Shown: positions 11,183-23,772, counted from the first letter of the stretch. The stretch is 64,000 nucleotides of DNA from Astrocystis sublimbata (GCA_022453515.1 JAJNNY010000040.1:62001-126000); one strand, 5' to 3'. Translations and numbers: made by a program. Notes: generated by a model from the letters alone, not told the origin.

Positions 11183-13775
11183 GATGATTTTGGTAGTTTT
11201 GATATATCGTAGTGATCAAAGAGAAAAGAGTTGATGTCTACTGTTAAAGATGTCCAAGATCTCCAAAAGGTAGTATGGACAGAAGCAAGCATAAGGGTAA
11301 AATGATGTACGACAGCTTCCAATGCTGTGACGGAAAGGGACATATTCAGAGGGCAGAGGCTCTTCTTTTATGTTGGAGGCTCATAGTATGTATTGTCTGC
11401 CAGGAAGCAGAAGCAAGGATAATACATACAAATACCGAGTGAGAAATTCTAGGAACAAGCTCATACGATACCTACCTCTGTAGAGCTAGTTGTGTCACAA
11501 TGCGAGAGAAACTCGCACCCCGGCGGCCGCCGCGGCTTCCCATTGGCTTAGGCGAACTTGGGAGAAAAATGGCATTAACATTTCATTGGGCGGCGAAGTG
11601 AAGGGTATATCCACATTTTCATCGCGACCCAGCCAGTGGATCGTGGTACCGAGAAAATACCAGGACCCTTCTATGCAAGATGAAGGCAGCGACAACGGCG
11701 ACGACAAGGCAAAAAGACGCTGCACAATCCCTGCAATAGTCCTAGCGAAAATCATTGATCCGACTCACCAATTCTCGCAATGTTCTATCTTTTGTTAGTA
11801 TAGTGGTTTAGAGCTGCAGATCTGAACTGTTACAGGCACCATGGCTTTTGCCGATGCACGTCTTCGGACACAGATACGTCAACCACGTAGCTGCATAATA
11901 GGGCTCCATTTCCAGGGTTCAATTTTAATTCGCGTCGCGGAATGGAAGATCATCCGTGATACTTGACAAGAAAGCCTCTCATAGGAGGTTATTATTAATT
12001 ATATGGGTAGCTTGCCATACAAAGTTGATGCACCTAGTTGGATATACACGTAATACAGGGCCGAAAAGGCAGTGAAAGCCGTTTCCAAAAGTTCTATGAG
12101 GGCATTGTAATAAAGGAGCCGTGGCATTTCGACGGTCTTGAGATATAACTATCGTCCCCCCAGTGAAGATCGGAGGAGCTTGTATGGAACTAGCTAGGTT
12201 GTAGCCGGGGAGCTGCATGGTCTCCAATTTGCCAAATCCAAGGTCCCAAACGCCCTACTGCACTTGATGTTGCTGCGCTAAATCTAAGTCCTAGACATCT
12301 ACAGCGCTCATCAGGGCGTACTCGATTGGATCAAGGGGTAGTGTATTGGGGGGGGGAGCGTGAGCTGATTTCTGGCTAGTATTCGGTGCGTAGGCGTAGC
12401 CTACCTCCTAAGCTACGTGCCCAAATGCCGCTTGTACGTATAACACAGATTCGGGGCGAAACCTAGCCAAAAGCTGCCCACAACTAAGAACTGTCCTGAA
12501 TCCATATCCATATGTAAATCTTCAATCCAATCCTCCGCTTACAGTGTTTATACGTCCTGCTTTTGTATAGAGTGGCAGGCGGGTTGTTTTTTTGATGACT
12601 CAGCTCGAATATGCACCTGTGGATGCGTGTGGTGTAGGGGGGAAGTGGTGCAGGCTGAATTCTCGGCACAATACCACTAGTGCTACGATGCGGTCTGACA
12701 GCATGCCAGCTTTCCTCACGATGAGATTTTCAATACCGGAGTGTAGGCTCCATGAACTGGACCTTCCATTGGTCCAGTAGACCCCCCGTGGATTATTGGC
12801 AGAGCCTTATTTCTGCCTTTTTCCCCCCGAGTACGCGCGAGCATGGTCATGGATCCGGCCATCCACATGGCCGCGCAATACAACTCTCGAATCAGGATGC
12901 CTAATTTCCAAGCCGCTTACACATAACGAAAGCAGTCAACCTGGGAACGGTTCTTGGCCCATCTCCATGCTGAGTCTCGATCTGACTGTAGTGGCTCAAC
13001 CGTGCATGAAGACCAGACTATGTAGGCTAAAGCATGGCCCCTAGTTCCTTTTTAGTGGTTATTCCCTCGCAGCTTGTCCTTCATTTTCTTATTTTGGTAC
13101 AGTCACCCGCATTTAAATCAGTAACAGCTCAGCGCGTCTGTGGCTAATGTGGCTGCTCGACAAACTCGCTTCCGCTTGCCTTCGGCATGGCTAGCAACGG
13201 GGATCGGGCTTCGACTCGGGGTTACATCTCCCGAATCTTTTGACCAATCAAGCTTGACTCCAAGCTTGAGTCTGGCAGTAACCAGTAACCACAGCCTCTA
13301 GCGTGACTGTCATCTCAGGCAAAAGTTTACAAAGAACATAACTCAGACCAGACGGGCTATATAAATATGGTCTCTAATGCCGATAGTTCTTGTTACGAGA
13401 CATAACGCACCGATATAATTAGAGTAAAACTAAGTTGTTTTCTTTATCATTTGAACAAAATTTGAAGCGAAAGTTTGAACTAGTCTCAATATTCCAAACT
13501 CGTTAATAGGAGAAAACATCGTTTGGGCACTGAAACTGGCTAAACGTGCCACTCACTTTCATCCATACGTGAGGAATTGAACCGTTGTATGGATGCAGGT
13601 ATTGAACCTAGCAATCTGATGTGACAAGCATGCAGATTCTTGTACCGAGATTCGCCTATAAACACGTCTTACGTAACCCCGCCGCAAACCTCCAAGCAAT
13701 ACGACGCTACGATCACGTGTCTCAATATCTCCAGCAACCCATAATCCATCATCTGTATATCCCCTTCCAAGCGCC
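11183..13775. other. Intergenic between copy D and the thioesterase gene
   Basis: It contains the promoter block of copy D. ORFs at 11490-11798 and 12484-13044 are uninformative. A weak tRNA-like segment at about 11790-11930 was considered and rejected. The region is otherwise unexplained. Confidence 0.5.
11351..11380 (-). promoter_or_regulatory. Promoter block of copy D (TATA-like)
   Basis: On the minus strand, GCCTCCAACATAAAAGAAGA lies about 190 nt upstream of the start codon and matches the block upstream of copy C with a few substitutions. Confidence 0.5.
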
Positions 13776-14481
13776 TCACAGCTTCTCAACAGGCGGATCC
13801 GTATTAACCTTCTCATGCTCACAGATCGCCAACGCCGCCCCCTTTCCCTCTCCCCCCGCAACCCTCATAACGCCCCTCAAGCTAGCCAGCCTCTTCCCAG
13901 CATGCACGATCTCGCACTCGATATCTACTGTCGTCCCGACGGGCACGGGGCGCAGGTACGTGACGTTCAGCGTGCGGCTGACGCCGCTATGCTGCCAGAA
14001 ACCCGGGCGCGCGATCATGAGCAGGGGGAAGGTCGTGCAGCAGTCGAATAAAGTGGAGGTGCACCCCCCGTGCAGGTTGCCGAGGCCGTTGGCGTGGATC
14101 GGCTGGACTGTGAAGCGGAAGGTCGCCGAAGGGTGGGGTGGCGCGATGGAGTGTGAGACGATGGTGAGGTTGCGGATTATGGTGGAGGACCAGTCCTGGG
14201 GGGTGTGAGTTTGTTGTGAGTGTGAGATGGGATGGGGTGAGATGAGGGCTGGGCGTGAGTGATGATGGGTGAGGGCTATGAGACAGTGCTTGCAATACTC
14301 TCATATGAGATAATTACGACGCTGGTGCTGTTTTTGAGGGAAAGACGCGGATTCGAGGGAAAGGGACGCGGGTGCTTACTTTGTGCTCAGGGTCTGCGAG
14401 TGCATCGGTGAAGAATTTGAGAAAATCATCTAATTTTTGTCGCGCCTCTCGAGATTCTGGGGTGTCGTCTGAGTTGACCAT
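13776..14481 (-). CDS. PaaI-like hotdog-fold acyl-CoA thioesterase
   Basis: Exon 1 is 14481-14380 (34 codons, MVNSDDTPESREARQKLDDF...). The intron is 14379-14196 (donor GTAAGC, acceptor CCCCAG, phase 0). Exon 2 is 14195-13776. The product is 173 residues, normal for this single-domain family. The hotdog signature is clear: NGLGNLHGGCTSTLFDC contains the HGG loop, and SRTLNVTYLRPVPVGTTV is the usual beta-strand pair in the second half. Family members (4HBT/PaaI-like, similar to mammalian ACOT13) hydrolyse acyl-CoA or aryl-CoA thioesters and work as oligomers. The physiological substrate cannot be read from sequence. No targeting signal is obvious. It is transcribed divergently from the predicted secreted protein at 16.0 kb. 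Confidence 0.85.
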
Positions 14482-16031
14482 ACTGAATGAAGCTGAGATG
14501 TGATGAGCGATTGCGCCAGGTCTTGATTTGCGGGGTGAGAGTGGTCGGATGAGTGAGTGAGTGGAAGGATTGGTGTCGCAATAAGCTCAGCTGAAACACG
14601 TGGATGCGACAGTTGAATAAGGTTGGATATCCTATAAAAGAAGTTCCGAGACAATGGTTTGTTAAAGTGAGCGATCGAGTTGGAGTTACAAGAAGTAAGC
14701 TTAAGCTCAAGGTGAGCCAATGACCTACCTCTTGGCTCTTGGCAGCCGAGGTTAATGCAGACTACCCCGGACTGTTCGGCGTTAAGGTCTCGGCTGAATT
14801 AGCTAACGGCGAATGTTCCACTCTTCTGGAAAACGACCCAGCCGTCTGGCACCCAACTTTTTACTTCCTGGTTTTCAACTTTCAGGAACACGCCGCCTCT
14901 AGGCAAGATTGAGACAAGATCTGAGCACGCCCGCTCTGGGCGCAATCTAAACTGGTCATTGCATATTGTGCTACACGTCTCTCGGGTATGATCCCTAGCT
15001 CTTGCTGATCCCGCAGATCTGGCACACGGGTCTAATCAGATTTCGGAATCTCGGATCAGATAAACGCATTGACAGCCCGACTCGACAGGGACCATGCTGC
15101 CTCGCGCATCCTGGCTCGCATCATTTCATGCGTTGGCGAGGTTCGAGTAATTACACAGTAATTACAGGCTGCAGGAGGGCTGCATGCAGGTAGCTAGTTG
15201 CAGGCTAGTCTAAGTCAGCTCATGACAAAGAATGTGCTTTTTGACTTGATGATATGTACATGTATGCAGCTGATGACAATGCGATGCTCCACCATGATGG
15301 TACCATTTCTGTTCACCTTGCCGTAAAGGTACATTCATGTAGTAAAGATGTTCCTTAAGTTTGATACTTTAGCTTTGAAACGCATACGTAGATGCTGGAT
15401 GATGTATGTACATTATGGTAGATGGGTGACCGTAGCACGTCTTGCTCCCAGCCACTAATGTGCCCTTACCATGTGAGACGAGTTGGAAACCGTGTTCAGT
15501 TGGGATTAGGTGAATATAGAAATACGACATGGGATTCAAGAGGCTAACGCATAAGAACGATGAGCGGAGAATTTAGCTTTCAAGGTGGTAACCAGGTAAG
15601 GAATTATAGACCTGCTGCTTCAATATAACCGCATCGACATACCTATTGGAAACAATTCTTACGCCGAGTTCGCTACTGCATCGCATAAATATAAGGCAAG
15701 CAACTTGAGGAAGGTAATTGATTTCCCGACACATGGGATACGGGCATCTCTCACAGAGGTTATGTCAGCCCATCGGGGCCGGAAGTCAAACGAGACCGCG
15801 TGTGCGTTAAGCACAACGGAAACACGGCGCCGTTACCTATCTCGTACCGTGGTGTTGATAGTGGACATACATAAAGTACGCCCCTCTCTAGCTTCCATGA
15901 TCAAACCACGACCTTGTTAGCAACACCATCACCACTGCTATCACCACCTCTATCACGACTATCCAAGTAAACCATTCTGTTCGCAGCTTCTATCAAAACG
16001 CCTCGATTCGCAGCTCTACCATTGAATCATC
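14482..16031. other. Intergenic, divergent promoter region
   Basis: It lies between the thioesterase (-) and the secreted-protein candidate (+). ORFs at 14426-14720 and 15705-15920 have no recognisable features. Confidence 0.5.
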
Positions 16032-16475
16032 ATGCAGCCTAGCAACATCTCTCTCCGGGGTTTTCTCGCCATCGCCGTCTTCGCCTCCTTCACGAGCGCC
16101 ATGGTCGTGCTCTGGGGCGAGCAGCTGCAGACCAACAACACCAAACACTGGGTGGTGTGGCACCGAGGAATACAATTTTCGCCAGAGGACAGAGCCATTT
16201 GCGACCACGTTAAAATACTCCGAGAAAAGACGGAACAGGTCTGCGATCGACCGTTCATGTTGGGCGACACATGGTACTCCTTGACGGGCTGCGACACCAA
16301 CAAGGGAAAGCCGAGATGGATCAACGACCTCGACCGCAGGATGGTGGGCAAATGCCGCACTTATAGTCATTATTACACCATACGCTGCTCCCACTTGCGT
16401 CCGAAGTATAGTCGCCACGACGCTGTCGCTCACGGCAGGTGCCAGATTTACCAAACAGACACAGATGCACGCTGA
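16032..16475 (+). CDS. Small predicted secreted protein with six cysteines (effector candidate)
   Basis: The uninterrupted ORF gives 147 residues. The N-terminus looks like a signal peptide: a short polar stretch with one Arg, a hydrophobic core (GFLAIAVFASF) and a small-residue cleavage region TSA near residue 23. The rest (about 124 residues) is basic, His/Arg-rich and Trp-containing, with six cysteines (motifs AIC, QVC, TGC, GKC, IRC, GRC), an even number compatible with disulfides. No transmembrane segment follows. Size, signal peptide and cysteine content resemble fungal small secreted proteins, but I recognise no named family, and expression is unproven. A 3' intron that changes the C-terminus is possible. 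Confidence 0.5.
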   Translation: MQPSNISLRGFLAIAVFASFTSAMVVLWGEQLQTNNTKHWVVWHRGIQFSPEDRAICDHVKILREKTEQVCDRPFMLGDTWYSLTGCDTNKGKPRWINDLDRRMVGKCRTYSHYYTIRCSHLRPKYSRHDAVAHGRCQIYQTDTDAR

Positions 16476-17762
16476 GTCTGAGGTGGGATAACGGTTGGTT
16501 GGGGTCCAGCGAGTGGGAAAATATCAAAGTCATCGTTGCTGGGTTAAGGTTCCGGGGAAACGGAGTGTGTTTAACTTTGGGTTTGCTGATTTTGTTCATC
16601 TGCGGGCGGCATTTTACCACATGTTGCTGTCAATCGACTACCTACCGTAATAGACAGCTCGCTCGTGTATTGATCAATGAAGGAACATGTCGCTCGTGTA
16701 CAAGTCGTGTCACTTCCAGATGGAATTTGGAAGAAAGTTGTTGTTCAAATGTCAGGTATGTACAAGTCGTGACCTCTGCCCACGGCGTACCTAGCTCGCC
16801 TAGTAAGATAAGAAACTCTGGACAAATCTTGCTGCTTTTCAGAATGGGTTATGCTCAACAGACTAGGCTTAGTTAGGATTAGGCCGCCTAGAGGATGAGC
16901 AGCTCCAGGCGCTTTCCTCCCAATGGCCCCTGGCCCTTAGCTAGGAAGTGATTTAGTGAGAAGCACAGGGCAGTGACTCGAGCGCAGCTGTCGCAACCGA
17001 CCACATATTCATCTTTGGGTCTGCAACTTGGTGGAAGTCTTGACCTTGTGTACTCCACGCCACGCTAGATCCCCCGACGCCAACCCAAGACATCCATCCA
17101 TCCCTCGGCCTTCATCCGCACACTCCTCTACACACCATCGCGACTGGCCACGCCGCCCACCGCACCACCACCACCATACGACCTGCCACCGTCGGAACCG
17201 TAGGTACGTCACTGCACGACACCACATCACGCGAGTTGCCCCGAGAGACCGTGCATGTCGCCATCCTGGTCTTGACCATCTCCGGCACTATTCAATTTGC
17301 AACCTTCCCACGTCGCGTCAAATTGAGTACCGCAACAGCGACGACAACCACGACGATAATCGCCCTCACCACCCTGCGACCGCCCACCACGCTCATTTTT
17401 TCCCGTTCCTGCATCTCAACGAATCGCATCCTTTCTATACCGCCGACTAGTTCCACGATACCCACAATACCGAGCATTTTGGCTCTGACCACTGCTCGGG
17501 TCCCGGCACAGCACAACATATAGAACAATTCCAACTTCGATCCACTGCTGTCTCGCCACCTTCGAGCCTACCCATCTGTCCACGAGCCAGAGTTCTGTGC
17601 ACCCTCTCGATGCGAGCGCAACCTCGTCCAAGCCCCGGTCTCTATCCTCTCACGCGAGGCGCATGTTAAACGGCCGCACTCCCACTCCACGGTGAGACGA
17701 GCACGAGCGCGAGCGCTCGAATCCGACACGCCACCCCTCGCAAAACCCCCACTGTCGACCCC
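16476..17762. other. Intergenic and probable long 5' leader of the striatin gene
   Basis: From about 17.0 kb the + strand is rich in CAC/ACC and pyrimidines, typical of long 5' leaders of fungal housekeeping genes. The ORFs here (17028-17523) are low complexity and probably untranslated. Confidence 0.5.
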
Positions 17763-20429
17763 ATGAGCTGGCAGCAGGGCTCCCCCATGGGCGCCGGCGG
17801 TAACGGAGTCGGCGGCCCCGGTCCCGGCCCGGGCCAGGACATGGGATCCGGTCCCGCCATGCATCAGCACAACGTACCCCATGCCACCGAGTACACCTTA
17901 CAGGGCGTCATGCGCTTCCTCCAGACCGAGTGGCATAGACACGAGCGCGACAGGAACGGATGGGAGATCGAACGCCAGGAGATGAAAGGCAGGATCGCCG
18001 CCCTCGAGGGTGCCGCCCGACGCGGCGACGCCACCCAGAAGGCCCTGAAGCGATACGTCCAGATTCTCGAGAAGAAGATCAAGGACCAGACCACCCAGAT
18101 TGAAGCCGCCGCCGATGCACCTGCCCCACCAGACCACTCCGTAAAACCACCTCAAAAGCTAAACAGGGCTGCTTTGATTCAAGAGAAGTTGAAGTGTACG
18201 TTCCCAATGATTGGCCCAACCACTCTCCCTCGAATCATCCTGCACCTCAGACTGACCTGTGCTTCGCAGCGAAAAACGACCAGCTGAATGGCCTACCTCG
18301 CCCCGATGGACTTCTTGGCATCCAGGGCGACGACGAACGCGACCGTGACGATCTCCGAAACTTCCTCGACCAATGTCAAGCTGAGTTTTCCTACCTGTTG
18401 ATGACACCGGCGAATCCCCTGCCCCCTCGAGAGTCGCCCCCGCTTCCCATGATGGAGGACTTGAGGGAGGCTGAATTCGGCCTTCCCATGGGCCAGCAAC
18501 CTCTCGATGCCGCTTTCCACAATCTAAGGCTGGATCAGAGCCAAGCCAAGGGTCCCGCTGCTCGTATGCCTCCCAATCCAAACCATCATGGGTCGTCCAT
18601 GCAACAACCCGGTGCTATCAACATGGTCCCTAAATCAAATGAAATGCACTCAGCCCCTATGGTCCGATCCGGAGAGAACTCAACTCAAGGTTACTCGCAT
18701 CCAAACGACTGGCCTGCACCCGTCAACTCCCTGAACCCCCGTCCTCAAGAAGATCGCCTGTCCATGTCGCATGCCACCAACGATGTATCTCGGTCAGAGA
18801 ATGCACAAGTGTCATCAGATAGGCGAGGAGCCGACTCCGAAGGATGGGACTTCAACGAAGCTTCTTTTTCTGACCCTGTCTCGTCACAACCTGCCCAAGC
18901 CTTCTCGCAGCGACCTGACACCGATGTCTTCCCTGCTGCCGAGAACATCCCCAAATCGCCCAACCGTGGACCCAACGCCCATCGTAGAAAGAGCTCGTTG
19001 TCCCGCCGAAGGAATTCCGACCAGGAGCTTTCCCTCAACTCCGTGGCCCAGAAGATGGACAGCACGAATTTCAAACTCCGATACGGGCTCAGAGGTCATT
19101 TGAATGCCGTGCGCGCCGCCATCTTCTCAGGGGGTGGAAGCCCCGGCGAGCCCGAGATATGCACCGCTGGCGACGATGGTCTGATCAAGCGATTTCACAT
19201 ACCTCGCGAAAACCCCGGTCATATGGGCACTCAGTCGTCCGATCTTGATGTCACCGCTGATTTCACCCATCGTGGCCATACTGGTGCCGTCTTAAGTCTT
19301 ACCTCTTGGTCCCCATCTCCTAATTTCGCCACCGGCGGTCGTGCGCAAGGTGACGGCTGGATCTTCTCAGGTGGCCAGGATGCGACTATCAGGGTCTGGG
19401 AACGTGGCAGGGTTGATCCGAAGGCCACGTTAGACGGACATTCTGACGCTGTCTGGGCCGTATGCGTCCTCCCTGCGACTCTCGGCAACGTGTTTGGGTC
19501 AAACAGTGCCTACGGCACTCCAGATCGCATCCTCCTCGTCTCTGGTGCCGCTGATGGTGCCGTCAAGATTTGGTCCGTGAGCGCACCACCCCAATTGACC
19601 TCCCCACAGCCGGGACCTACGGGACGACGTGCGGGCGGTAGCGGACGCGTAAGGGGCAACTCGATGAGCTCTGGATCACAATTTCCCAACTCACCCCAGC
19701 CGAGCATGGCTTCCAACTCCCCATTCAACTCGACACTCATCCACGATATTCGAAGGTCCGACGGCTCCAAAGCCTCACCTACTTGCATAACGCCTCTCTC
19801 GACGAGCGCCGAGGCCTTCGTAGTCAGCTTCTCCGATGCGGCCATCATTGTATTCGACACGAGATCGGGCGAGGAGATCGGTTCCATGGCGAGTCTGGAA
19901 ACGTACAACAACACCGTAGGCACAAGCGTGAATGCCGTCGTGGCCACGACCGCTGGCCTGGAACAGAGCTCCAACCCGGGCTCGGGCGAGGAGGAGGCGG
20001 GCGGCCCCACAGGCGGCAGCGGGTCCTCGGGCAGTGGTGTAGAGGGGGTCATTATTTCTGGGCACGAAGACCGCTTTGTCAGGTTCTTCGATGCTAATAG
20101 TGGTAAGTTATTACACTTTTCCCATCCATTGTCATGAGAGATCATGGAGACTAATACGAATTGCTTCAGGCCAATGCACGTATAATATGCTTGCACACCC
20201 TGCCTCGATATCCAGCCTGTCGCTCAGCCCAGACGGCCGAGAGCTTGTCTCGGCTGGCCATGACGCTAGTTTAAGGTTCTGGTCGTTGGAGAAACGCACC
20301 TGCACCCAGGAAATTACAAGCCATCGCATTATGAGAGGGGAGGGCGTTTGTGCTGTGGTGTGGAGCCATGATGGGCGGTGGGTTGTTAGTGCGGGTGGTG
20401 ATGGGCTTGTTAAGGTCTTTGCCCGATGA
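17763..20429 (+). CDS. pro11: Striatin homologue (Pro11/Ham-3/StrA type), STRIPAK scaffold
   Basis: Exons are 17763-18195, 18270-20102 and 20170-20429; introns have donors GTACGT and GTAAGT and acceptors CGCAG and TTCAG, with phase kept. The product is 841 residues, close to the expected length for this family. The N-terminus has a Gly-rich lead and then the striatin block [20 protein letters not shown] leading into a coiled coil (about residues 40-115) that in striatins binds caveolin-like partners and PP2A. A Ser/Pro-rich middle follows. The C-terminal WD40 propeller starts at [14 protein letters not shown] and includes [34 protein letters not shown] and a final repeat ending [11 protein letters not shown]. 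In Sordaria, Neurospora and Aspergillus, striatin scaffolds the STRIPAK phosphatase-kinase complex needed for hyphal fusion and fruiting-body development; that role is inferred here. Confidence 0.95.
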
Positions 20430-21808
20430 GCTCGTTGAGGTCTTGGCGCGATGAGCGAGGAAGCCTCATCGTGAACCTTGACGTAGAGGTGGATATTTGG
20501 GTCGGCATTCATCATGTCGCGTTCTGCTCTATGCCCGGACAATGCACATACCAATCAATCGATCACTACCTACCTTGCCACCTTACCTCATCAACTCTAT
20601 CAATATAATATGAGCCGCCTCCCCCATACGGACCGAAACCATACAATGGGATGGAGTGGAATGAAATACAAGTATTAATAGGTAGCGATACTCTTTCGGG
20701 AAGCATGGCATTCGACATAGTATATTATATCAAAATCAAAGCAACGCTGTATGTTATGTATGTATATAGTATGAGGTGGAGGTGGTTTGACTTCAAGTTG
20801 AGTTGACTCGGCTCGGTCGCTACTTGTTACACTGCTCCCTTGCTTTATGTAATAGATAGTTACCTAGCTAGCTTTTAATGATAGCGGATGAATGATCGAT
20901 TGATGGGTCTATGATTGTTTGGGTGAATGGGTGTATGGGTGTATGCTATGAGAAAGGAAGAAAGACCGAATGAAATATTACTTTAAAAGGGAAAAAAAAG
21001 GAAAGGGGAAAGTTACCTAGGTAGTTAACTACTTGTATAAGTAAATACCTATTTAGTGATCAATGATGACCTCATCCGGTGATAGATGAGGATGAATTGC
21101 ATATAACTTACTTTCCTAGGTGCATGTATGTATACACTGCCAATAGGCTATACCACGTTTTTCAAGTTAATGGTGTTAGGTATCGTTGGAGTTTGGATAT
21201 AAAGGGGTATTATAGGTAATGGTGGTATGTTGTATTATAACTTGTGCTAGCTTAAGCTTAAGCCTTAGCTTTAGAAATATCAAATGTGGCGCTTCTTGTA
21301 TTGCATTATTTTGCAATACTGCGTAGATTCTTTTCTTTTCTTTTTTCCAACTTTTACGAACCCCACTCTGTCTTCAGCCTCATGACGCGGTCGAGGTTAT
21401 GCGAGGCCATAGATTCTGAAACCAAACCAATGTTGAGGCTTGAATGCCCGCCCCCACCCTTGATCCGCCAGTACCTACCACTGGTCATATCGCGCAGCAT
21501 CATTGTCCGCAATTAGTTGTTTCATCTGATCTGAATAGGGCTTCAATGCTTCCCAATAATCCCCCTGAGGAGCTAGGGGCAAGGCAGATAGCAATGTCAT
21601 CTAAAGACACTCGGCTGCTCGAAGCCCTGCCCCTACGTGAGTTTCACGGGAGACGTTCAGTCTCATAGCCCCCAACGGCCCCCAAAGGTAGAAAACTTCA
21701 ACTAGCACGCTCTCGGCCTTGGTTATAAATTGTCATGCGAGACTCTACATACCAAATTAGGTACGTTTAACTCCCACTAACTGAACTTCCAACATAAATT
21801 CTTAGAAA
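20430..21808. other. Intergenic: 3' flank of striatin and promoter side of the DUF3176 gene
   Basis: AT-rich, with a TACCTAGGTA palindrome at 21014-21023. ORFs at 21286-21668 have no recognisable content. Confidence 0.5.
21014..21023. repeat. TACCTAGGTA palindrome
   Basis: Perfect 10-bp palindrome, one of the dispersed intergenic set also found at 31256, 43406 and 54561. Confidence 0.7.
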
Positions 21809-23772
21809 ATGCCCTTCATGCTACCGTTCAAAAAGATGAAGATACCTCACGTCACTCGAACGACCAGACGTACCCCCTCGAGACGTGGAAACAACTGGAG
21901 CTGGGAAGTTGGTGCTTTATTCTTGAGCGTTGCCTCTCTTGTGGCCCTGATTTCCATTCTCGCTCAGGCACAGGGCAAGCCCGTTTCGCAATGGACTTTC
22001 ATCATCTCCTTCAATGGACTGATCTCGACTCTCGGTGCTATATCTCGCACCTCACTGGCCTTCGCACTCGCTTCCTGCATCGGACAAGCGAAGTGGAACT
22101 GGTTCAGATCGAGAAAGGGCAGTCTGATCGGATTTGAGAGGTTCGACGATGCGTCTCGAGGGCCGTGGGGAGCCCCGTGGCTCATCATCTGGCTCCGTGC
22201 TCGGTACGCACCCCTTTTCCATGTCAACGTACCCAGCTAATATTATGTTTTTCTAGCCACTGGGTGGCCATTGGCTCCTTAGTCACCATTTTACTTGCGG
22301 CATTCGAGCCTTTCTTGCAGACAGTTGTGTCATTGACGGATCGCACCTTCGAATTGAAAGCCAACAGCGATGTGTCTATCACCCGTAGCGAATTCCTTAA
22401 TTACAGCACTTGTAGTACGAAGCCTTTGGTCTTTACCCCGTCCACTGGCTCCACCAATATTTTCAGTGCCTTAAAAACTTTCGACTGTACGCTAGAATTT
22501 GGGCTACAGAACGCCCGTCGCGGTGGTCTAACCAACGCCTCTTCTAGCCTGCTTCCCTCGACTAGTTGCGCTGGAGGAAACTGCACTTGGACGCCTTTCT
22601 TGAGCACGGAAATATGCGGTTCATGTGGTGATATAACAAATCATCTACAGCGAAACATTTTCCCACAAGCTAACCATGGAGTTCTTGAGTATAGACTCAA
22701 CGATACGAAGTTGGATAACTACGCCAACTCAACTGGAAAAGATGAGGGTAGTAAGTGGATTGAACAAGAATCCATAGGCCCGAATCAAAAGCTTTATCTG
22801 AATCACGACCGGAACACTATGTTCTATGCTTTCCAGATTATTAAAGCGGCAGATTCGTATGAGAAGGGGTCCACGACATGGGAAGAAACAGACGTGACCG
22901 CCTTTGAGTGCGCCTTCTTCGCTTGTGTTAATCTGTATCAAGTGGAGATGACCAATGGTCTACTAAAAGAACGAGTCATTGAAACTTGGTCTGGTCGCAA
23001 AGAAGGCTCCTACACGGCTCTGGATTCCCTCAACTCTACGAAGCACGATATTATGGCAGCAGCACAAAACGATTTTCCTTTTGATTCCGGTCATAAAAGT
23101 TTCGTATCCGGGCAACTGGATTTCACGAGGCGAGATCTCGAAATAGCGGTCCCCGAACATGATCGAATAAGATATGAAGTCTCGGCGGGTACTAAGTTTG
23201 GACTATCACAGAACGTGATTTTTACGATAGAGCAGATCTTTGCGGAAGATGAAAGCGGGAGCGACGGGAAAGGGGGTACTACTTTGTCAAGATCACCGCC
23301 ATACATTGCCGATGCCGAGAATGACGGGCAAGAGCTTTCGTGTCGCCCACTCAATCCTGATGGCACGATGGCAGACTATCTCTACCACAGCACTGACGTC
23401 TCTGAAACGGTCAGCAACATTGCCAAGGCAGTGTCTGTCTATATAAGTGACACTTTCGGCTCGAAACACCCTGGCAAGGCTCATGAATGGGTCATCTGCT
23501 ACGAAATACAATGGGTCTATCTCACGGTACCGGTATTGACGATTCTGCTCGGCATATTTTTCTGCGCAGCATGCATGCTACAGGCCCAGAGGCTGGGACT
23601 GCGGCCCTGGAAAACGGATTTGATCGCCACCCTGGCGCACTCGGCGGACACTCAGATCAGAGACGACCTGCGCAATGCGGACATTGTCGGTCTATTGAGC
23701 ACGGCGGCGAGCAACACGATAGTGCGTTTCGAAGATGGTCGGGATGGGCCTGAATTACGAAAGACCATCTGA
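21809..23772 (+). CDS. DUF3176-family integral membrane protein (copy 1)
   Basis: Exon 1 is 21809-22203, the intron is 22204-22256 (GTACGC...TTCTAG) and exon 2 is 22257-23772; the product is 636 residues. Two membrane helices lie near the N-terminus (VGALFLSVASLVALISIL and a second ending in AISRTSLAFALASCIG), followed by the diagnostic DUF3176 segment GQAKWNWF...FERFDDASRGPWG. A further helix follows (HWVAIGSLVTILLAAFEPF). A large extracytoplasmic-type domain comes next, with Cys pairs (CAGGNCTW, CGSCG) and several N-x-S/T sites, then a last helix (VYLTVPVLTILLGIFFCAACM) and a short tail. This layout is standard for the family, which is widespread in filamentous ascomycetes and has no known biochemical function. 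A second member is at 51.1-53.4 kb. Confidence 0.85.

Larger units (their letters stand above)
5700..11380 (-). repeat. Diverged tandem segmental duplication carrying small-gene copies B, C and D
   Basis: Three units lie about 2.2 kb apart (start codons at 6717, 8877 and 11182). Similarity is not confined to coding bases. Downstream of B and D, the string gacccaatgcagg and the following acagccaagccc recur (5944 and 10512). Downstream of C and D, ctatagagatctgttagt recurs (8423 and 10551), with a weaker version near B (about 5992). Upstream, copies C and D share a promoter block around a ttttatgtt element. Flanks are diverged with many small indels, so unit ends cannot be set exactly by eye. 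Confidence 0.65.

Noticed and set aside
11790..11935. tRNA-like segment (tagtatagtggttt resembling an A box, and gggttcaatt about 110 nt later resembling a B box)
   Set aside because: No convincing anticodon or acceptor stem could be paired and the box spacing is too long for a normal tRNA; at most a relic.
17028..17523. ORFs rich in His/Thr/Pro upstream of striatin
   Set aside because: Low-complexity CAC/ACC sequence that fits a 5' leader; no start or domain evidence.
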